From VYFG01 sp965213885 (lineage in GTDB: Bacteria; Pseudomonadota; Gammaproteobacteria; Arenicellales; Poriferihabitantaceae), in NCBI GenBank assembly GCA_965213885.1, contig OZ243919.1, positions 3,410,001-3,474,000 on the forward strand: a stretch of DNA of 64,000 bases, written 5' to 3'. Below are positions 43,640 through 52,449 of this stretch, piece after piece. Within the stretch, counting starts at the first letter, position 1, and the number at the start of each line of letters is the position of its first letter. Below the pieces are notes generated by a model. That model was not told the origin of the DNA and did no database searches. It saw only the letters and a list, made by a program, of their open reading frames with translations. Made by a program: the position numbers and the translations under genes.

Positions 43640-44585
43640 GCCGGACCGGAACAGGGATCCGGCGGAGTTCCGCTGGTCTTTCCTCGGGCCCCGGTACTGG
43701 GGAACCTGGCTGTTGCTGGGCGCCCTGAGAATCCTGGGCCGCCTGCCGCGGCGCTGGGTCATGGCGCTGGGCGCCCTTGTTGGCGATCTCTTCCGTCACG
43801 GCAACCCGAAACGCCGCCACATTGCCGAAGTGAACCTGGCGCTGTGTTTCCCCGAGTGGTCGGCGGCGGAGCGGCAAACGCTGCTCAAGGCGCATTTCCG
43901 CGCCCATGGACGCGGCATCGTCGACCTGGGGGTAACGCTGTGGTGCAGCAGGCGCCGGCTCCTGGAACTGGTGGACCTGGAAGGGTTCGAGGAACACCGG
44001 GACCGCGTGGCCTCGGGCAGGGTGCTTGCCGTCACCTGGCACCTGACGACCCTGGAGATCACCGGCCTGCTGATGACACTGGCGGGTCCTTCGGTGTCGA
44101 TGATGAAACCGCTGCAAAACGACCTGCTGACCTGGGTGATGGCCAGGGGTCGACGCCGCCTGTCGGACCTCGACCTGATTGTGCGAGATGCCGGCATGCG
44201 GCCGCTGCTCAGGGGGTTGCAGGCCGGCCGGCAGTGCATATTGGTGCCGGACGAGGACTTCGGCGGGCGGGGAGCGGATGTGGTCTACGTGCCGTTCTTC
44301 GGTGTGTCCCGGGCCATGGTCACCACGCCGGGGCGCATTGCCCGGGCATCCGGCGCGGCCGTCACCGTGTGCGCAACCAGGCTGGACCCGGGGACGGGCC
44401 GGTACGTCTGCACCTTCGGCCCGTTGCTGGATGACGTCCGCGGGGACGACCCGCAAGCGGATGCCGCCGCCATCTGCGCGGCCATGGAAAGCCTGATCCG
44501 CAGGGCCCCGGAACAGTATCTCTGGACGTTCCGCTGGTTCCGGTCACGTCCGGACGGGGGCGACAGCCCCTACGGGCCGGAGTAG
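43632..44585 (+). CDS. LpxL/HtrB-like lipid acyltransferase
   Basis: This 317-residue inner-membrane enzyme has an N-terminal helix (WGTWLLLGALRILGRLPRRW). The catalytic HX4E motif is in VTWHLTTLEITGLLM, and later ILVPDEDFGGRGADVVYVPF and PEQYLWTFRWFRSRP are typical of late lipid A acyltransferases. It would add a secondary acyl chain to lipid A. It could also be an acyltransferase for another lipid, given its coupling to the glycosyltransferases. ATG at 43632 overlaps the preceding gene. Confidence 0.88.
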   Translation: MAEPDRNRDPAEFRWSFLGPRYWGTWLLLGALRILGRLPRRWVMALGALVGDLFRHGNPKRRHIAEVNLALCFPEWSAAERQTLLKAHFRAHGRGIVDLGVTLWCSRRRLLELVDLEGFEEHRDRVASGRVLAVTWHLTTLEITGLLMTLAGPSVSMMKPLQNDLLTWVMARGRRRLSDLDLIVRDAGMRPLLRGLQAGRQCILVPDEDFGGRGADVVYVPFFGVSRAMVTTPGRIARASGAAVTVCATRLDPGTGRYVCTFGPLLDDVRGDDPQADAAAICAAMESLIRRAPEQYLWTFRWFRSRPDGGDSPYGPE

Positions 44586-44718
44586 GAGCGGTCCGGATCA
44601 CCGGTTCGTCTTCCCTGGCCCGGGCATCGTTTCGCAGGCGGCTGCGAGGTGGCCGGCTCCACGGCCCCGCGTGACCCCGGCAGGGCCGGAGCGGGCGAGG
44701 GATCCCTTCCCGGGGAGT

Positions 44719-45672
44719 TCAGCCGTCCACCGGTTGCCCGCCGGGTCGCATCATGGCATCGAACTCCTCCTGCGACTTCCTGGCTTCATCGGCAAGCCAC
44801 TGCCGGAACGCCACGATGTCCGGTTCGTTCTCCCGGCCCGGGGCACAGACAAAGAAATAGGATGCATTGGACCGGCAGACCACTTCCGGAAACAGGCGGA
44901 TCAGCCGGCCGGAATTGAGGTCGTCCAGCACATGGGCACTGCGGGCAAGGGCGATTCCCTGGTGGTCGATGGCGGCCTGGAGCGCCAGGCTGGTCTGGGG
45001 AAACTTGGTGCCGCTGGGCATTCGCCTGACCACCACGCCGGCCTCGCGGAACCAGTCGCGCCAGCGGGGCAGGATGTCGATGGCGCTTCGCCGGAGAAGG
45101 GGCAGGACGAGCAGCTCCTCCGGTTTCCCTGGTGCGCCGTGTTCCTTGAGAAAATAGGGACTGCAGACCGGGAATACGTATTCGGTCAGGAGGAGCTCCT
45201 CGTGCAGGCCTCCCCAGTTACCGTAGCCGAGCCGAATGCCCACGTCGGCGGTTTCCTGATCGAATTCCACCAGCACGTCGGACGTGGAAATCCAGACATC
45301 GATATCCGGATAGTCATGCTTGAAATGGCCAAGACGGGGCACGAGCCACTTGAATGCGAACGACTGCAGCAGGGTCACCCGCAGGTCGGATGGGCTTTCG
45401 GCTTCCTCCCTGAGGTCTTCCAGGGTGCTGGTGATCCTGAGAAGGAAGTCCCGTACCACGGGCGCGAGTGCCTCGCCCGCCTCCGTCAGCGCCAGTCCGC
45501 GCCCCCGGCGCCGGAACAGTTTGACCCCCCATAGCTGTTCGGCATGATGAATCTGGTGGCTGATGGCGCTCTGGGTGACATGGAGTTCCTTGGCGGCCCG
45601 GGTGTAGCTCAGGTGGCGCGCCGACGACTCCAGGGCCCTCAAGGCCGCTATGGGGGGAAAATGGACGGACAT
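44719..45672 (-). CDS. LysR-family regulator (GcvA-like)
   Basis: This 317-residue regulator has an N-terminal winged helix: FPPIAALRALESSARHLSYT, then RAAKELHVTQSAISHQIH. The effector domain has FKWLVPRLGHFKHDYPDIDV and DVGIRLGYGNWGGLHEELLL, as in the GcvA group. It is divergent from a small peptide gene and a DUF1127 gene. The intergenic inverted repeat is the likely operator for both directions. Confidence 0.93.
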   Translation of the reverse strand: MSVHFPPIAALRALESSARHLSYTRAAKELHVTQSAISHQIHHAEQLWGVKLFRRRGRGLALTEAGEALAPVVRDFLLRITSTLEDLREEAESPSDLRVTLLQSFAFKWLVPRLGHFKHDYPDIDVWISTSDVLVEFDQETADVGIRLGYGNWGGLHEELLLTEYVFPVCSPYFLKEHGAPGKPEELLVLPLLRRSAIDILPRWRDWFREAGVVVRRMPSGTKFPQTSLALQAAIDHQGIALARSAHVLDDLNSGRLIRLFPEVVCRSNASYFFVCAPGRENEPDIVAFRQWLADEARKSQEEFDAMMRPGGQPVDG

Positions 45673-45694
45673 TCCAGTTTGTTCAGGGGGGGTT

Positions 45695-45720
45695 AATACA
45701 TGAGTAATTGTTCATGTATT
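45695..45720. promoter_or_regulatory. Perfect inverted repeat, probable LysR operator
   Basis: AATACATGA-N8-TCATGTATT is a perfect 9-base dyad that contains the T-N11-A core of LysR-type sites. It lies 23 bases upstream of the LysR start and just before the promoter of the DUF1127 unit. This position fits autoregulation plus control of the divergent genes. Confidence 0.65.
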
Positions 45721-45746
45721 GTATGAGAATTCATCGTTTGTATACA
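45719..45746 (+). promoter_or_regulatory. Promoter candidate for the peptide-DUF1127 unit
   Basis: TTGTAT (45719-45724) and TATACA (45741-45746) with a 16-base spacer directly follow the LysR dyad. A second AT-rich box (TATATT at 45761) could serve instead. Confidence 0.4.
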
Positions 45747-45834
45747 GGTGCAGCGAGCCTTATATTCCTCTCACAGCCGGTTTGTTGACGATACGCAAAC
45801 CAAATTTTTCAACGTAAAGATACAGGTGCGACAC

Positions 45835-45927
45835 ATGAACGATATTTTTATCAGGGTGGGCGTCGCATATGTCGGCGCACTGACCGTCCTTACGCTGTTG
45901 CTGACCCAGTTTCTGTGGGGGGTGTGA
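45835..45927 (+). CDS. 30-residue single-helix membrane peptide
   Basis: The peptide NDIFIRVGVAYVGALTVLTL continues with LLTQFLWGV and is one membrane segment with a short charged head. The ATG of the DUF1127 gene begins one base after its stop, so the two are coupled. It is not recognised as a named family. Position, coupling and the membrane pattern are the only support. Confidence 0.5.
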   Translation: MNDIFIRVGVAYVGALTVLTLLLTQFLWGV

Positions 45928-45928
45928 C

Positions 45929-46204
45929 ATGCGTGCAAATGAACAGATTGAAAATCCCGATAACGTTGTCCTCGGGCAATTCCAGCGGAATTTCCTGGTC
46001 CGCGTGATCAACAGGCTGCAGGCCTGGAACCGCCGCCGTCTGGCAATCCGAGAACTGCAGGCCATGCCGGACTCGCTGCTCCGGGACCTGGGGATCGAGC
46101 GGTACGAGATCAGGGATGTGGTGCTGAACGGCGGAAACTTTTCGAAACTGCATCCCAGAAAGACCGAACCGGCGGTGGCTCCGCTCAAAAAAGCCGCGGC
46201 GTAG
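45929..46204 (+). CDS. DUF1127 (YjiS-like) domain protein
   Basis: This 91-residue protein has the DUF1127 core RRRLAIRELQAMPDSLLRDL followed by GIERYEIRDVV. The N-terminal 35 residues are variable and the C-terminal tail is basic. Small DUF1127 proteins in other bacteria act in phosphate, stress and RNA-linked regulation. The role here is unknown. It is followed by a strong terminator and probably controlled by the divergent LysR protein. Confidence 0.88.
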   Translation: MRANEQIENPDNVVLGQFQRNFLVRVINRLQAWNRRRLAIRELQAMPDSLLRDLGIERYEIRDVVLNGGNFSKLHPRKTEPAVAPLKKAAA

Positions 46205-46237
46205 ACTGAGTGTTACTCCTCCATTGGTGTTAATTAC

Positions 46238-46265
46238 AGCCCTCTCCCCGAGGGCTTTTTTTTTG
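46238..46265 (+). terminator. Rho-independent terminator after the DUF1127 gene
   Basis: AGCCCTC-TCCCC-GAGGGCT followed by an uninterrupted run of about 10 T. It lies 33 bases after the stop. Confidence 0.9.
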
Positions 46266-46364
46266 GGAATCTTGAGGTGAGTTGAAAGAGAATGACAAAG
46301 ATTGGCTAAACATTCTCAGGGGCTTCGGGATACACTCCCGTGGTCGACTCACCAATGGATACCG

Positions 46365-46781
46365 ATGCTCTGGATCAAGGCATTCCATCTCATCTTCATG
46401 GTGACCTGGTTCGCCGGAATGTTCTACCTGCCGCGGCTCTTTGTTTACCATGCCATGTGCACGGACGAGGCGGGCAACGCCCGCTTCAAGACCATGGAGC
46501 GAAAACTCTTTTTCGGCATCATGACGCCGGGAGGCGTGCTGACCATTGTCTTCGGGCTGTGGTTGTGGCTGGACTATGGATTCTCGGGGCAGTGGCTGGT
46601 GTGGAAACTGCTACTCGTGATGCTGCTCCTGGTCTATCACGGCTGGTGCCTGGTTGTCCTGCGGTCCTTCCAGGATGACCGCAACACCCGCAGCCATGTG
46701 TACTATCGGGTGATGAACGAGGTGCCGGTATTCGGCCTGATCGCCATTGTCCTGCTGGCGGTTCTGAAGCCGGGCGCCTGA
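46365..46781 (+). CDS. hemJ: Protoporphyrinogen IX oxidase HemJ
   Basis: This 138-residue protein has four membrane helices. The conserved histidines are in WIKAFHLIFMVTWFAGMFYL and LPRLFVYHAM, and K and G in KLLLVMLLLVYHGWC. It oxidises protoporphyrinogen in heme synthesis. The Met at 46365 starts the first helix. The 21 residues of open frame before it show no domain. Confidence 0.9.
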   Translation: MLWIKAFHLIFMVTWFAGMFYLPRLFVYHAMCTDEAGNARFKTMERKLFFGIMTPGGVLTIVFGLWLWLDYGFSGQWLVWKLLLVMLLLVYHGWCLVVLRSFQDDRNTRSHVYYRVMNEVPVFGLIAIVLLAVLKPGA

Positions 46782-46809
46782 CGCCGGAGCATCCCGCGCC
46801 CGCCGCGGG

Positions 46810-47835
46810 CTAATGGTGTTCCGGGCGGGGGTCCCGTCCAAGCAGGCTCCGTACCGCGTCATCCGGTGCCAGGTCCTCGTAGAGCACGCGGTATACATGC
46901 GCCGTGATCGGCATTTCCACCCCAAGGCCGGTGGCCTTTCGATGCAGCTCGTGGGCGGTTTGGATGCCCTCGATTTCCTGGCCGATTTCCCCGGCCACGG
47001 CTGCCGGGTTCCTGCCGGCGCCGATGCCAATGCCGAAACGGCGGTTGCGCGACTGGTTGTCGGTGCAGGTCAGCACCAGGTCGCCCACGCCGGTCAGTCC
47101 GTTGAAGGTCTCCATCCGTCCGCCGAGAGCGGTGCCGAGGCGGATCATCTCCGCCAGCCCCCGGGTGATCAGGGCCGCCCGGGCATTGGGGCCATACCCC
47201 AGTCCGTCGCTGATGCCGGTGGCAATGGCCATGACGTTCTTGATCGCCGCCCCGAGCTGGACGCCGACGGGGTCATCACTGAAATAGACGCGCATGGTGG
47301 GTGTCCGAAACCACCGTGCAAGGGCCTTCGCCTGGCCTGCCCGGTAGCATGCGAGCGTCAGGGCGGTGGGTGACCCGGTTGCGGTTTCGCGTGCGAAACT
47401 CGGGCCGGACAGCACACCCCTGACGGTTTCGGCGGGGAAAATGCGGCCGATCACGTCACCGGGCAGATCCCCCATGTCCGGATCAAAGCCCTTGGTGCCC
47501 CAGATCACCGTGGCGTCGGCGGGGTCCAGTCCCGCCCCGAGTATGGCGGCGTGCAGTTTCTCCGCGATTTCCCGGAAGGCGTGGCTCGGCACCACCACGA
47601 GGAACCGCAGGCCGGGTTCGATCAGTTCGGAGAATCGTTCCGTCGCGTCCAGGTTGGCCGGCAGGGGGATCCCCGGAAGATACCGGCGGTTCTGCCCGTC
47701 CGCACGCAGCGCGTCGGCGCCGGTGCGGCCCCACAGGGCGGTCCCGGAGAAGTTGGCGCTCGCGAGCACCGCGAGAGCGGTGCCCCAGGACCCGGAGCCG
47801 ATAATGTTGAGCCTGCCTTCGTGACGCTCTGACAC
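46810..47835 (-). CDS. gpsA: Glycerol-3-phosphate dehydrogenase [NAD(P)+]
   Basis: This 341-residue cytosolic enzyme makes sn-glycerol 3-phosphate for phospholipids. The Rossmann loop is IIGSGSWGTALAVLASAN, with VVPSHAFREI, WGTKGF and GAAIKNVMAIATGISDGLGY (catalytic lysine) and LTGVGDLVLTCTDNQSRNRR. It is the last gene of a rhodanese-secB-gpsA operon, 24 bases after secB. Confidence 0.95.
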   Translation of the reverse strand: MSERHEGRLNIIGSGSWGTALAVLASANFSGTALWGRTGADALRADGQNRRYLPGIPLPANLDATERFSELIEPGLRFLVVVPSHAFREIAEKLHAAILGAGLDPADATVIWGTKGFDPDMGDLPGDVIGRIFPAETVRGVLSGPSFARETATGSPTALTLACYRAGQAKALARWFRTPTMRVYFSDDPVGVQLGAAIKNVMAIATGISDGLGYGPNARAALITRGLAEMIRLGTALGGRMETFNGLTGVGDLVLTCTDNQSRNRRFGIGIGAGRNPAAVAGEIGQEIEGIQTAHELHRKATGLGVEMPITAHVYRVLYEDLAPDDAVRSLLGRDPRPEHH

Positions 47836-47859
47836 GCGAACGGTTGCAGGGGGGAATCC

Positions 47860-48324
47860 CTACTGGATCGTGGGGGAGGCTTCTTCGGCCTTGGCAGCAT
47901 GCTCCTGCCGGAGAACCGATTCGAAATTGATCGGGGCGATCAGGAGCTGCGGGAACCCCCCCTTGGTCACGAGGCTCGAGATCTCCTCGCGTGCAAACGG
48001 CAGCAGCATGTTGGGGCACCCGACCCGGAGCAGGAGTTCCAGGTGACCGTCGTCGTCGGCATTGATCTCGAAGATTCCCGCCTGGTGGATCTCGGCCAGA
48101 AACAGGGTCTGTTCGTCCTTGGCCGCGGTGGTGGTGACCTGCAGGGTCACCTCATAGTACTTGCCGTCTTCGTCAATCTGCTGATGACTGACGTCGATGC
48201 TCAGGTCGATCTGCGGCTGCGTCGACGTCTGCAGGAAAATCCCGGGGCTGCCCGGCGATTCGAAGGAGGCGTCCTTGAGGTAGATCTTGCGGACGTTCAG
48301 GCGGGGCGGTTTCTTTTCGGCCAT
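47860..48324 (-). CDS. secB: Protein-export chaperone SecB
   Basis: This 154-residue tetrameric chaperone holds preproteins for SecA. It shows RKIYLKDASFESPGSPGIF and TSTQPQIDLSIDVSHQQI, then TLFLAEIHQAGIFEIN, and ends in LRVGCPNMLLPFAREEISSL. In E. coli a glutaredoxin gene precedes secB. Here the rhodanese gene is directly upstream. Confidence 0.95.
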   Translation of the reverse strand: MAEKKPPRLNVRKIYLKDASFESPGSPGIFLQTSTQPQIDLSIDVSHQQIDEDGKYYEVTLQVTTTAAKDEQTLFLAEIHQAGIFEINADDDGHLELLLRVGCPNMLLPFAREEISSLVTKGGFPQLLIAPINFESVLRQEHAAKAEEASPTIQ

Positions 48325-48353
48325 GTCAGGTCTCCTTCATCGGGGGCACGGAC

Positions 48354-48773
48354 TCAGCCCTTGATGAGTGGCAGGTTTTCCTTGCTCCAGGAGGCGACGC
48401 CGCCATCCAGGACATACAGTTCGCTGAACTGGTTCTTCTTCAGGATTCCGGCCGCCTTCCCGGATCTCATGCCGCTCTGGCAGACCAGGATCAGGGGCTT
48501 GCCGCGATGTTTGTTGAGCTTCTTGAGATTGGACTCCAGGCTTTCCAGCGGGAGGTTCAGGGACTGCTCGATATGCCCCTTGCTGTACTCGGTATTGCTG
48601 CGGATATCCACCAGCACGGCGGATTTCCTGGCCTGGATCTGGGGCAGCTGTCCCGGGGAGATCTTGGTGGCGCCTCCCGCCGTCCGGCCGACCGGATCGA
48701 ACGCCAGCAACAGCAGTATCGCCGTGAGCATGACGAAGAGGTACCAGTTCTCCATGGCGAATTCCAGGAACAT
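48354..48773 (-). CDS. Membrane-anchored rhodanese-like protein (YibN type)
   Basis: This protein has about 139 residues. One N-terminal membrane helix (ENWYLFVMLTAILLLLAFDP) is followed by a rhodanese domain with VLVDIRSNTEYSKGHIEQSL and the active-site loop LVCQSGMRSGKAAGIL, whose cysteine is present. It may transfer sulfur or, as suggested for YibN, interact with the Sec/YidC machinery. Alternative start at 48755. Same strand as secB and gpsA. Confidence 0.87.
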   Translation of the reverse strand: MFLEFAMENWYLFVMLTAILLLLAFDPVGRTAGGATKISPGQLPQIQARKSAVLVDIRSNTEYSKGHIEQSLNLPLESLESNLKKLNKHRGKPLILVCQSGMRSGKAAGILKKNQFSELYVLDGGVASWSKENLPLIKG

Positions 48774-49140
48774 GATCGCTTGGGCTTTTCGACTCGGAAT
48801 CAGGAGCAGCGGATTGTACCGCAATCCGGTCGGAAAACCCTGCGGGCGGCGCGGTTTCCCGTCCCCCGCCCGCCGCAGGCGGGGTTCCCGGTTCCCCGCA
48901 TGGCCGGATCCGGAACCGGACGCGGACGGAAACGTCCGACGGAAACCGGGTGCCGGGAGCCGCTCCCGATGAATCCGTGGGCCGGGCGGCCCGCCGCAAC
49001 GACATTTTTCGGGACGCCGCAGGGGGCCTGGCGGTATTTTGGGTCGCGGCGTAACGAATCGGCCGGCAATCCGCTAAAATGACGCCATCGGGAACGGATG
49101 CCGTGACGGCGTTACGAGAACCGACTACCATGCAGGAGAC
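48774..49140. other. Divergent gap between rhodanese and ctpA genes
   Basis: This is a GC-rich stretch with no supported gene. The two promoters should lie here, but no clear -35/-10 pair was found. A purine-rich CAGGAGAC lies just before the ctpA start and is a good ribosome-binding site. Confidence 0.45.
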
Positions 49141-50535
49141 ATGATGCGACTTTCCAGATTTCCCCTGATCTTGCTGCCGTGCCTCGTGGTGTGGGGCGCC
49201 ATGCCGCTGCTCCCGGCATATTCACAGGATCAGGGAACCGCCGAAGACCAGGCCGACGACGTCAGCGAATCCCCGCTGTCGCCGAACCAGGACGAAAGGA
49301 CCCTCCCGCTTGAGGAGCTGCAGGTGTTCGCAGAAATCTTCGGCAAGATCAAGAGCGAGTATGTTGACGAGGTTACCGATGTGGAGTTGCTGCGCAATGC
49401 CATCCAGGGCATGCTCGGCGGTCTTGACCCCCACTCCGTCCTGCTTGAGCCCGAAGAGTTCCGGGAAGTCAGGATTTCCACCGAGGGAAAATTCGGCGGC
49501 CTGGGCATCGAGGTCGCCCTCGAGGACGGCCTCATCAGGGTGGTGGCTCCCATCGACGGAACACCGGCCCATGACGCGGATATCCGCAGCGGGGACGTCA
49601 TCGTACGGATCGACGGTCAGCGGGTACGCGGAATCAATCTGCGGGATGCAGTCAAAAGCATGCGCGGCGAGCCGGGAACGCGCATCGTGCTGACCATTTC
49701 CCGTGAGGGCGTACCGGAACCCTTCGATGTCCCCCTGGTCCGGGCCGTGATCAAGGTCGCCAGCGTGCGGGGCTCCCTCCTGGACGGGAGTTTCGGTTAT
49801 GCCCGGATATCCAGTTTCCAGAGTGGCACGGCGACCAACCTGCGAAACCAGATCGAAAAACTGAAGGGCGTGAACGAAGGGCCGCTGGACGGGCTGGTGC
49901 TGGATCTCAGGAACAATCCCGGCGGCGTGCTGAACAGTGCGGTCGGGGTGAGCGACCTCTTCCTGGAATCCGGCAACGTGGTATCCACCCGGGGCAGGGG
50001 GAACGTCGTCGGGGACACCTACGATGCGAGGCCGGGCGATATCCTCGACGGGGCGCCCATCGTGATCCTCGTGAACAGCGGATCGGCCTCCGCATCGGAA
50101 ATCGTTGCGGGGGCCCTGCAGGATCACAAGCGGGCCATCATCATGGGCACGCGCACGTTCGGCAAGGGTTCGGTGCAGACGGTCATTCCGGTGAACAACG
50201 GCGGCGCACTGAAGCTGACCACGGCGCGGTACTACACGCCCCTGCTCCGTTCCATCCAGGCCCGCGGAATCGAGCCGGATATCGAGGTGCGCCAGTCCGA
50301 AGTGCGGGAGATCGGCACCGCGCAGGCCGTCAGGGAGGCTGACCTGTCGGGTCATCTGGAGCGGGAGATCCCGGATGCCGACCAGGGGTCCGCATCCGAC
50401 GGGGGCGAAAGCGGCAGGGGGGACGATGCCGGGGAGGAAGGCCTGCTGGCGGAAGACTACCAGTTGCGGGAGGCATTGAACCTGCTGAAGGGACTGCGGC
50501 TCGTGTACCGCAAGCCGGACAACGACGGGAACTGA
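49141..50535 (+). CDS. ctpA: S41 family carboxy-terminal processing protease
   Basis: This 464-residue periplasmic protease has a signal peptide (FPLILLPCLVVWGAMPLLPA). A cap helix has GKIKSEYVDEVTDVELLRNA, the PDZ domain includes GGLGIEVALEDGLIRVVAPI, and the catalytic part carries the Ser in VNSGSASASEIVAGAL and the Lys in GTRTFGKGSVQTVIP. It trims C-termini of envelope proteins. The last 60 residues are acidic and low-complexity. No murein-hydrolase activator (EnvC) gene, often adjacent, is present. Confidence 0.93.
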   Translation: MMRLSRFPLILLPCLVVWGAMPLLPAYSQDQGTAEDQADDVSESPLSPNQDERTLPLEELQVFAEIFGKIKSEYVDEVTDVELLRNAIQGMLGGLDPHSVLLEPEEFREVRISTEGKFGGLGIEVALEDGLIRVVAPIDGTPAHDADIRSGDVIVRIDGQRVRGINLRDAVKSMRGEPGTRIVLTISREGVPEPFDVPLVRAVIKVASVRGSLLDGSFGYARISSFQSGTATNLRNQIEKLKGVNEGPLDGLVLDLRNNPGGVLNSAVGVSDLFLESGNVVSTRGRGNVVGDTYDARPGDILDGAPIVILVNSGSASASEIVAGALQDHKRAIIMGTRTFGKGSVQTVIPVNNGGALKLTTARYYTPLLRSIQARGIEPDIEVRQSEVREIGTAQAVREADLSGHLEREIPDADQGSASDGGESGRGDDAGEEGLLAEDYQLREALNLLKGLRLVYRKPDNDGN

Positions 50536-50545
50536 GACGGGCGGG

Positions 50546-50566
50546 GCGCCCGGGTTTCCCGGGCGC
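50546..50566. terminator. Hairpin between convergent ctpA and PGPGW genes
   Basis: GCGCCCGGG-TTT-CCCGGGCGC is a perfect 9-base stem in a 31-base convergent gap. No T tract follows on either side, so it may be a weak or Rho-assisted terminator. Confidence 0.45.
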
Positions 50567-50812
50567 TCAGGGCCGGCTGTTTTCGCTCTTCCGCCTGGAC
50601 CTGCGCCACCAGACGATGATGTTCAGGTACCCTCGCCTGGCCCAGGAAAAGTTGGTGGACAGGACCATCAGTCCCAGGGGAATCATCCAGAGTCCGAGGA
50701 TCGGGAGAAACCAGAACAGGCCGCCGAACAGCAGGGCAACGCCGATCAGCGTTCTGCCGTGATAGGGCAACACTCTGATTCTCTCCAGGAGGGAGTTCAA
50801 TCGGCGATACAT
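50567..50812 (-). CDS. PGPGW-family small membrane protein
   Basis: An 81-residue protein with two close membrane helices in TLIGVALLFGGLFWFLPILG and LWMIPLGLMVLSTNFSWARR, the pattern of the PGPGW transmembrane family. The start MYRRLNSLLERIRVLPYHGR was chosen. A longer frame to 50929 lacks homology. Function is unknown. It is divergent from dapF. Confidence 0.75.
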   Translation of the reverse strand: MYRRLNSLLERIRVLPYHGRTLIGVALLFGGLFWFLPILGLWMIPLGLMVLSTNFSWARRGYLNIIVWWRRSRRKSENSRP

Positions 50813-50957
50813 GGAGATTCGGGTTTTCCCTGGTCGGATGGGCTGTACTATACGACTAATTGATGCGATATCATCCATGGTCAGGGTCCAAAACCCGGAT
50901 GCAGCCAACCTATCCATCTCCATATCCATATCTCAACAGGCCAGGGACTGATCATCA

Positions 50958-51797
50958 ATGCAGTTGGATTTTACTAAAATGCAGTCCATGGGAAATGATT
51001 TTGTCGTCCTGGACGGAGTCAGCCGGCACATGCCGATCTCTGCGGACGTCGTCCGGCTGCTGGCCGACCGGCACTTCGGCGTGGGATGTGACCAGATTCT
51101 GCTTGCGGAGAAGGGACGAGCCGCGGATTTCCGCTTTCGCATCTTCAACCGGGACGGCAACGAGGTGGAGCAGTGCGGCAACGGTGCCCGCTGTTTTGCC
51201 AGGTTCCTGCGGGACAATGGCCTGACTGACCAGGATCTCATCTCCGTGGAGACCATGAGCACGCGGCTGCAACTGCGGATACTGGATGACGGCGACATCC
51301 GTGTGGACATGGGGGTGCCCGAGTTCCAGCCCGGGCGGATCCCGTTTCAGGCGGACACGCCCGCCGAGCGCTATCCGCTTGCGGTTGGCTCCGAAGTACT
51401 GGAGATCAGCGCCCTGGCCCTCGGGAATCCCCATGCGGTCGTCCTGGTGAACGATGTGGACATCGCCCCGGTGGACCGGCTGGGTCCCCTGATCGAGCGC
51501 CACCCCCGCTTTCCGGCCGGGGTCAATGCGGGGTTCTGCGAAATCGTGGACAATGACCAGATCCGGCTTCGTGTCCACGAGCGCGGTGTCGGTGAAACCC
51601 TGGGATGCGGAAGCGGCGCTTGCGCCGCGGCGGTGGCCGGAATCCGCCTTGGCCTGCTGGGCCCGGATGTGTCCGTCCGGCTGCCGGGAGGCCGGGCGAG
51701 GGTCCGGTGGGACGGGCCGGGAAACCCGGTGCATCTGACCGGCTCCGCATCCACGGTGTTCACCGGCGTGATCGCAATACCCGCACAGGACGACTGA
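50958..51797 (+). CDS. dapF: Diaminopimelate epimerase
   Basis: This 279-residue enzyme converts LL- to meso-diaminopimelate for lysine and peptidoglycan. The two active-site cysteines are C73 in EVEQCGNGARC and C217 in TLGCGSGACAAAV. The start DFTKMQSMGNDFVVLDG is typical. It heads dapF-DUF484-xerC, a classic gammaproteobacterial order. Confidence 0.96.
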   Translation: MQLDFTKMQSMGNDFVVLDGVSRHMPISADVVRLLADRHFGVGCDQILLAEKGRAADFRFRIFNRDGNEVEQCGNGARCFARFLRDNGLTDQDLISVETMSTRLQLRILDDGDIRVDMGVPEFQPGRIPFQADTPAERYPLAVGSEVLEISALALGNPHAVVLVNDVDIAPVDRLGPLIERHPRFPAGVNAGFCEIVDNDQIRLRVHERGVGETLGCGSGACAAAVAGIRLGLLGPDVSVRLPGGRARVRWDGPGNPVHLTGSASTVFTGVIAIPAQDD

Positions 51798-51833
51798 ATT
51801 TTGCCGTCATGCCCGGAACAGCAGAGACAACCG

Positions 51834-52442
51834 ATGAAATCTGAAGACGTCGCGGCCTACCTGAAACGGAACCCGGGATTTTTCAGTGAGAACCGCGAGG
51901 TTCTCGCCGATCTTACACTGCATCATGCGAACCCCTTCCACCAGCGGCAGCTCGAGGTGCTGCGCGAACGCCACTCGAGGGAGAAGGCCCGCTACGACAT
52001 GGTGGTGGAATCCGCCCGCCAGAACCAGGCGCTGGAACAGAGCCTGCATGAGTTCTCCTGCATCCTGCTGTCGGAAAGCAGCTGGGCCGCAGCCGTCCTG
52101 GAGGAAGAGGTGGGAAGCTGCTTCAACCTTGAGGGCGTCCGGTTCTGCCTCGAAAGGGACGGACGGATGCCGGACAGCGATTTCGAACGGTTGCGGGATC
52201 GGGTGCGCCACGGAGGCAGTGTCTGCGACGACCGGGTCTCGTCGGCGCTGCTTGCCGGGCTGTTCGGCGAGGGCAGCACGGTCTCGTCCTGTGCGTTCAT
52301 TCCCCTGTCGTCTTCCTCCGTGATCGGCGTGCTGATTCTGGGTTCCGCCGATGGCGGGCGGTTCCAGCCCGGCATGGGCGTCATTTATCTTGACCGCATC
52401 GGGGAACTCCTGAGCGCCATACTGTCCCGGCCACCCACATGA
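51834..52442 (+). CDS. DUF484 (GAF-like) protein
   Basis: This 202-residue protein starts KSEDVAAYLKRNPGFFSENR. An N-terminal helical part (LRERHSREKARYDMVVESAR) leads to a GAF-like domain ending in IPLSSSSVIGVLILGSADGG. Function is unknown, but the position between dapF and xerC is conserved. The ATG at 51834 is preferred over one 33 bases upstream, which adds no conserved residues. Confidence 0.9.
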   Translation: MKSEDVAAYLKRNPGFFSENREVLADLTLHHANPFHQRQLEVLRERHSREKARYDMVVESARQNQALEQSLHEFSCILLSESSWAAAVLEEEVGSCFNLEGVRFCLERDGRMPDSDFERLRDRVRHGGSVCDDRVSSALLAGLFGEGSTVSSCAFIPLSSSSVIGVLILGSADGGRFQPGMGVIYLDRIGELLSAILSRPPT

Positions 52443-52449
52443 TGCCCTG

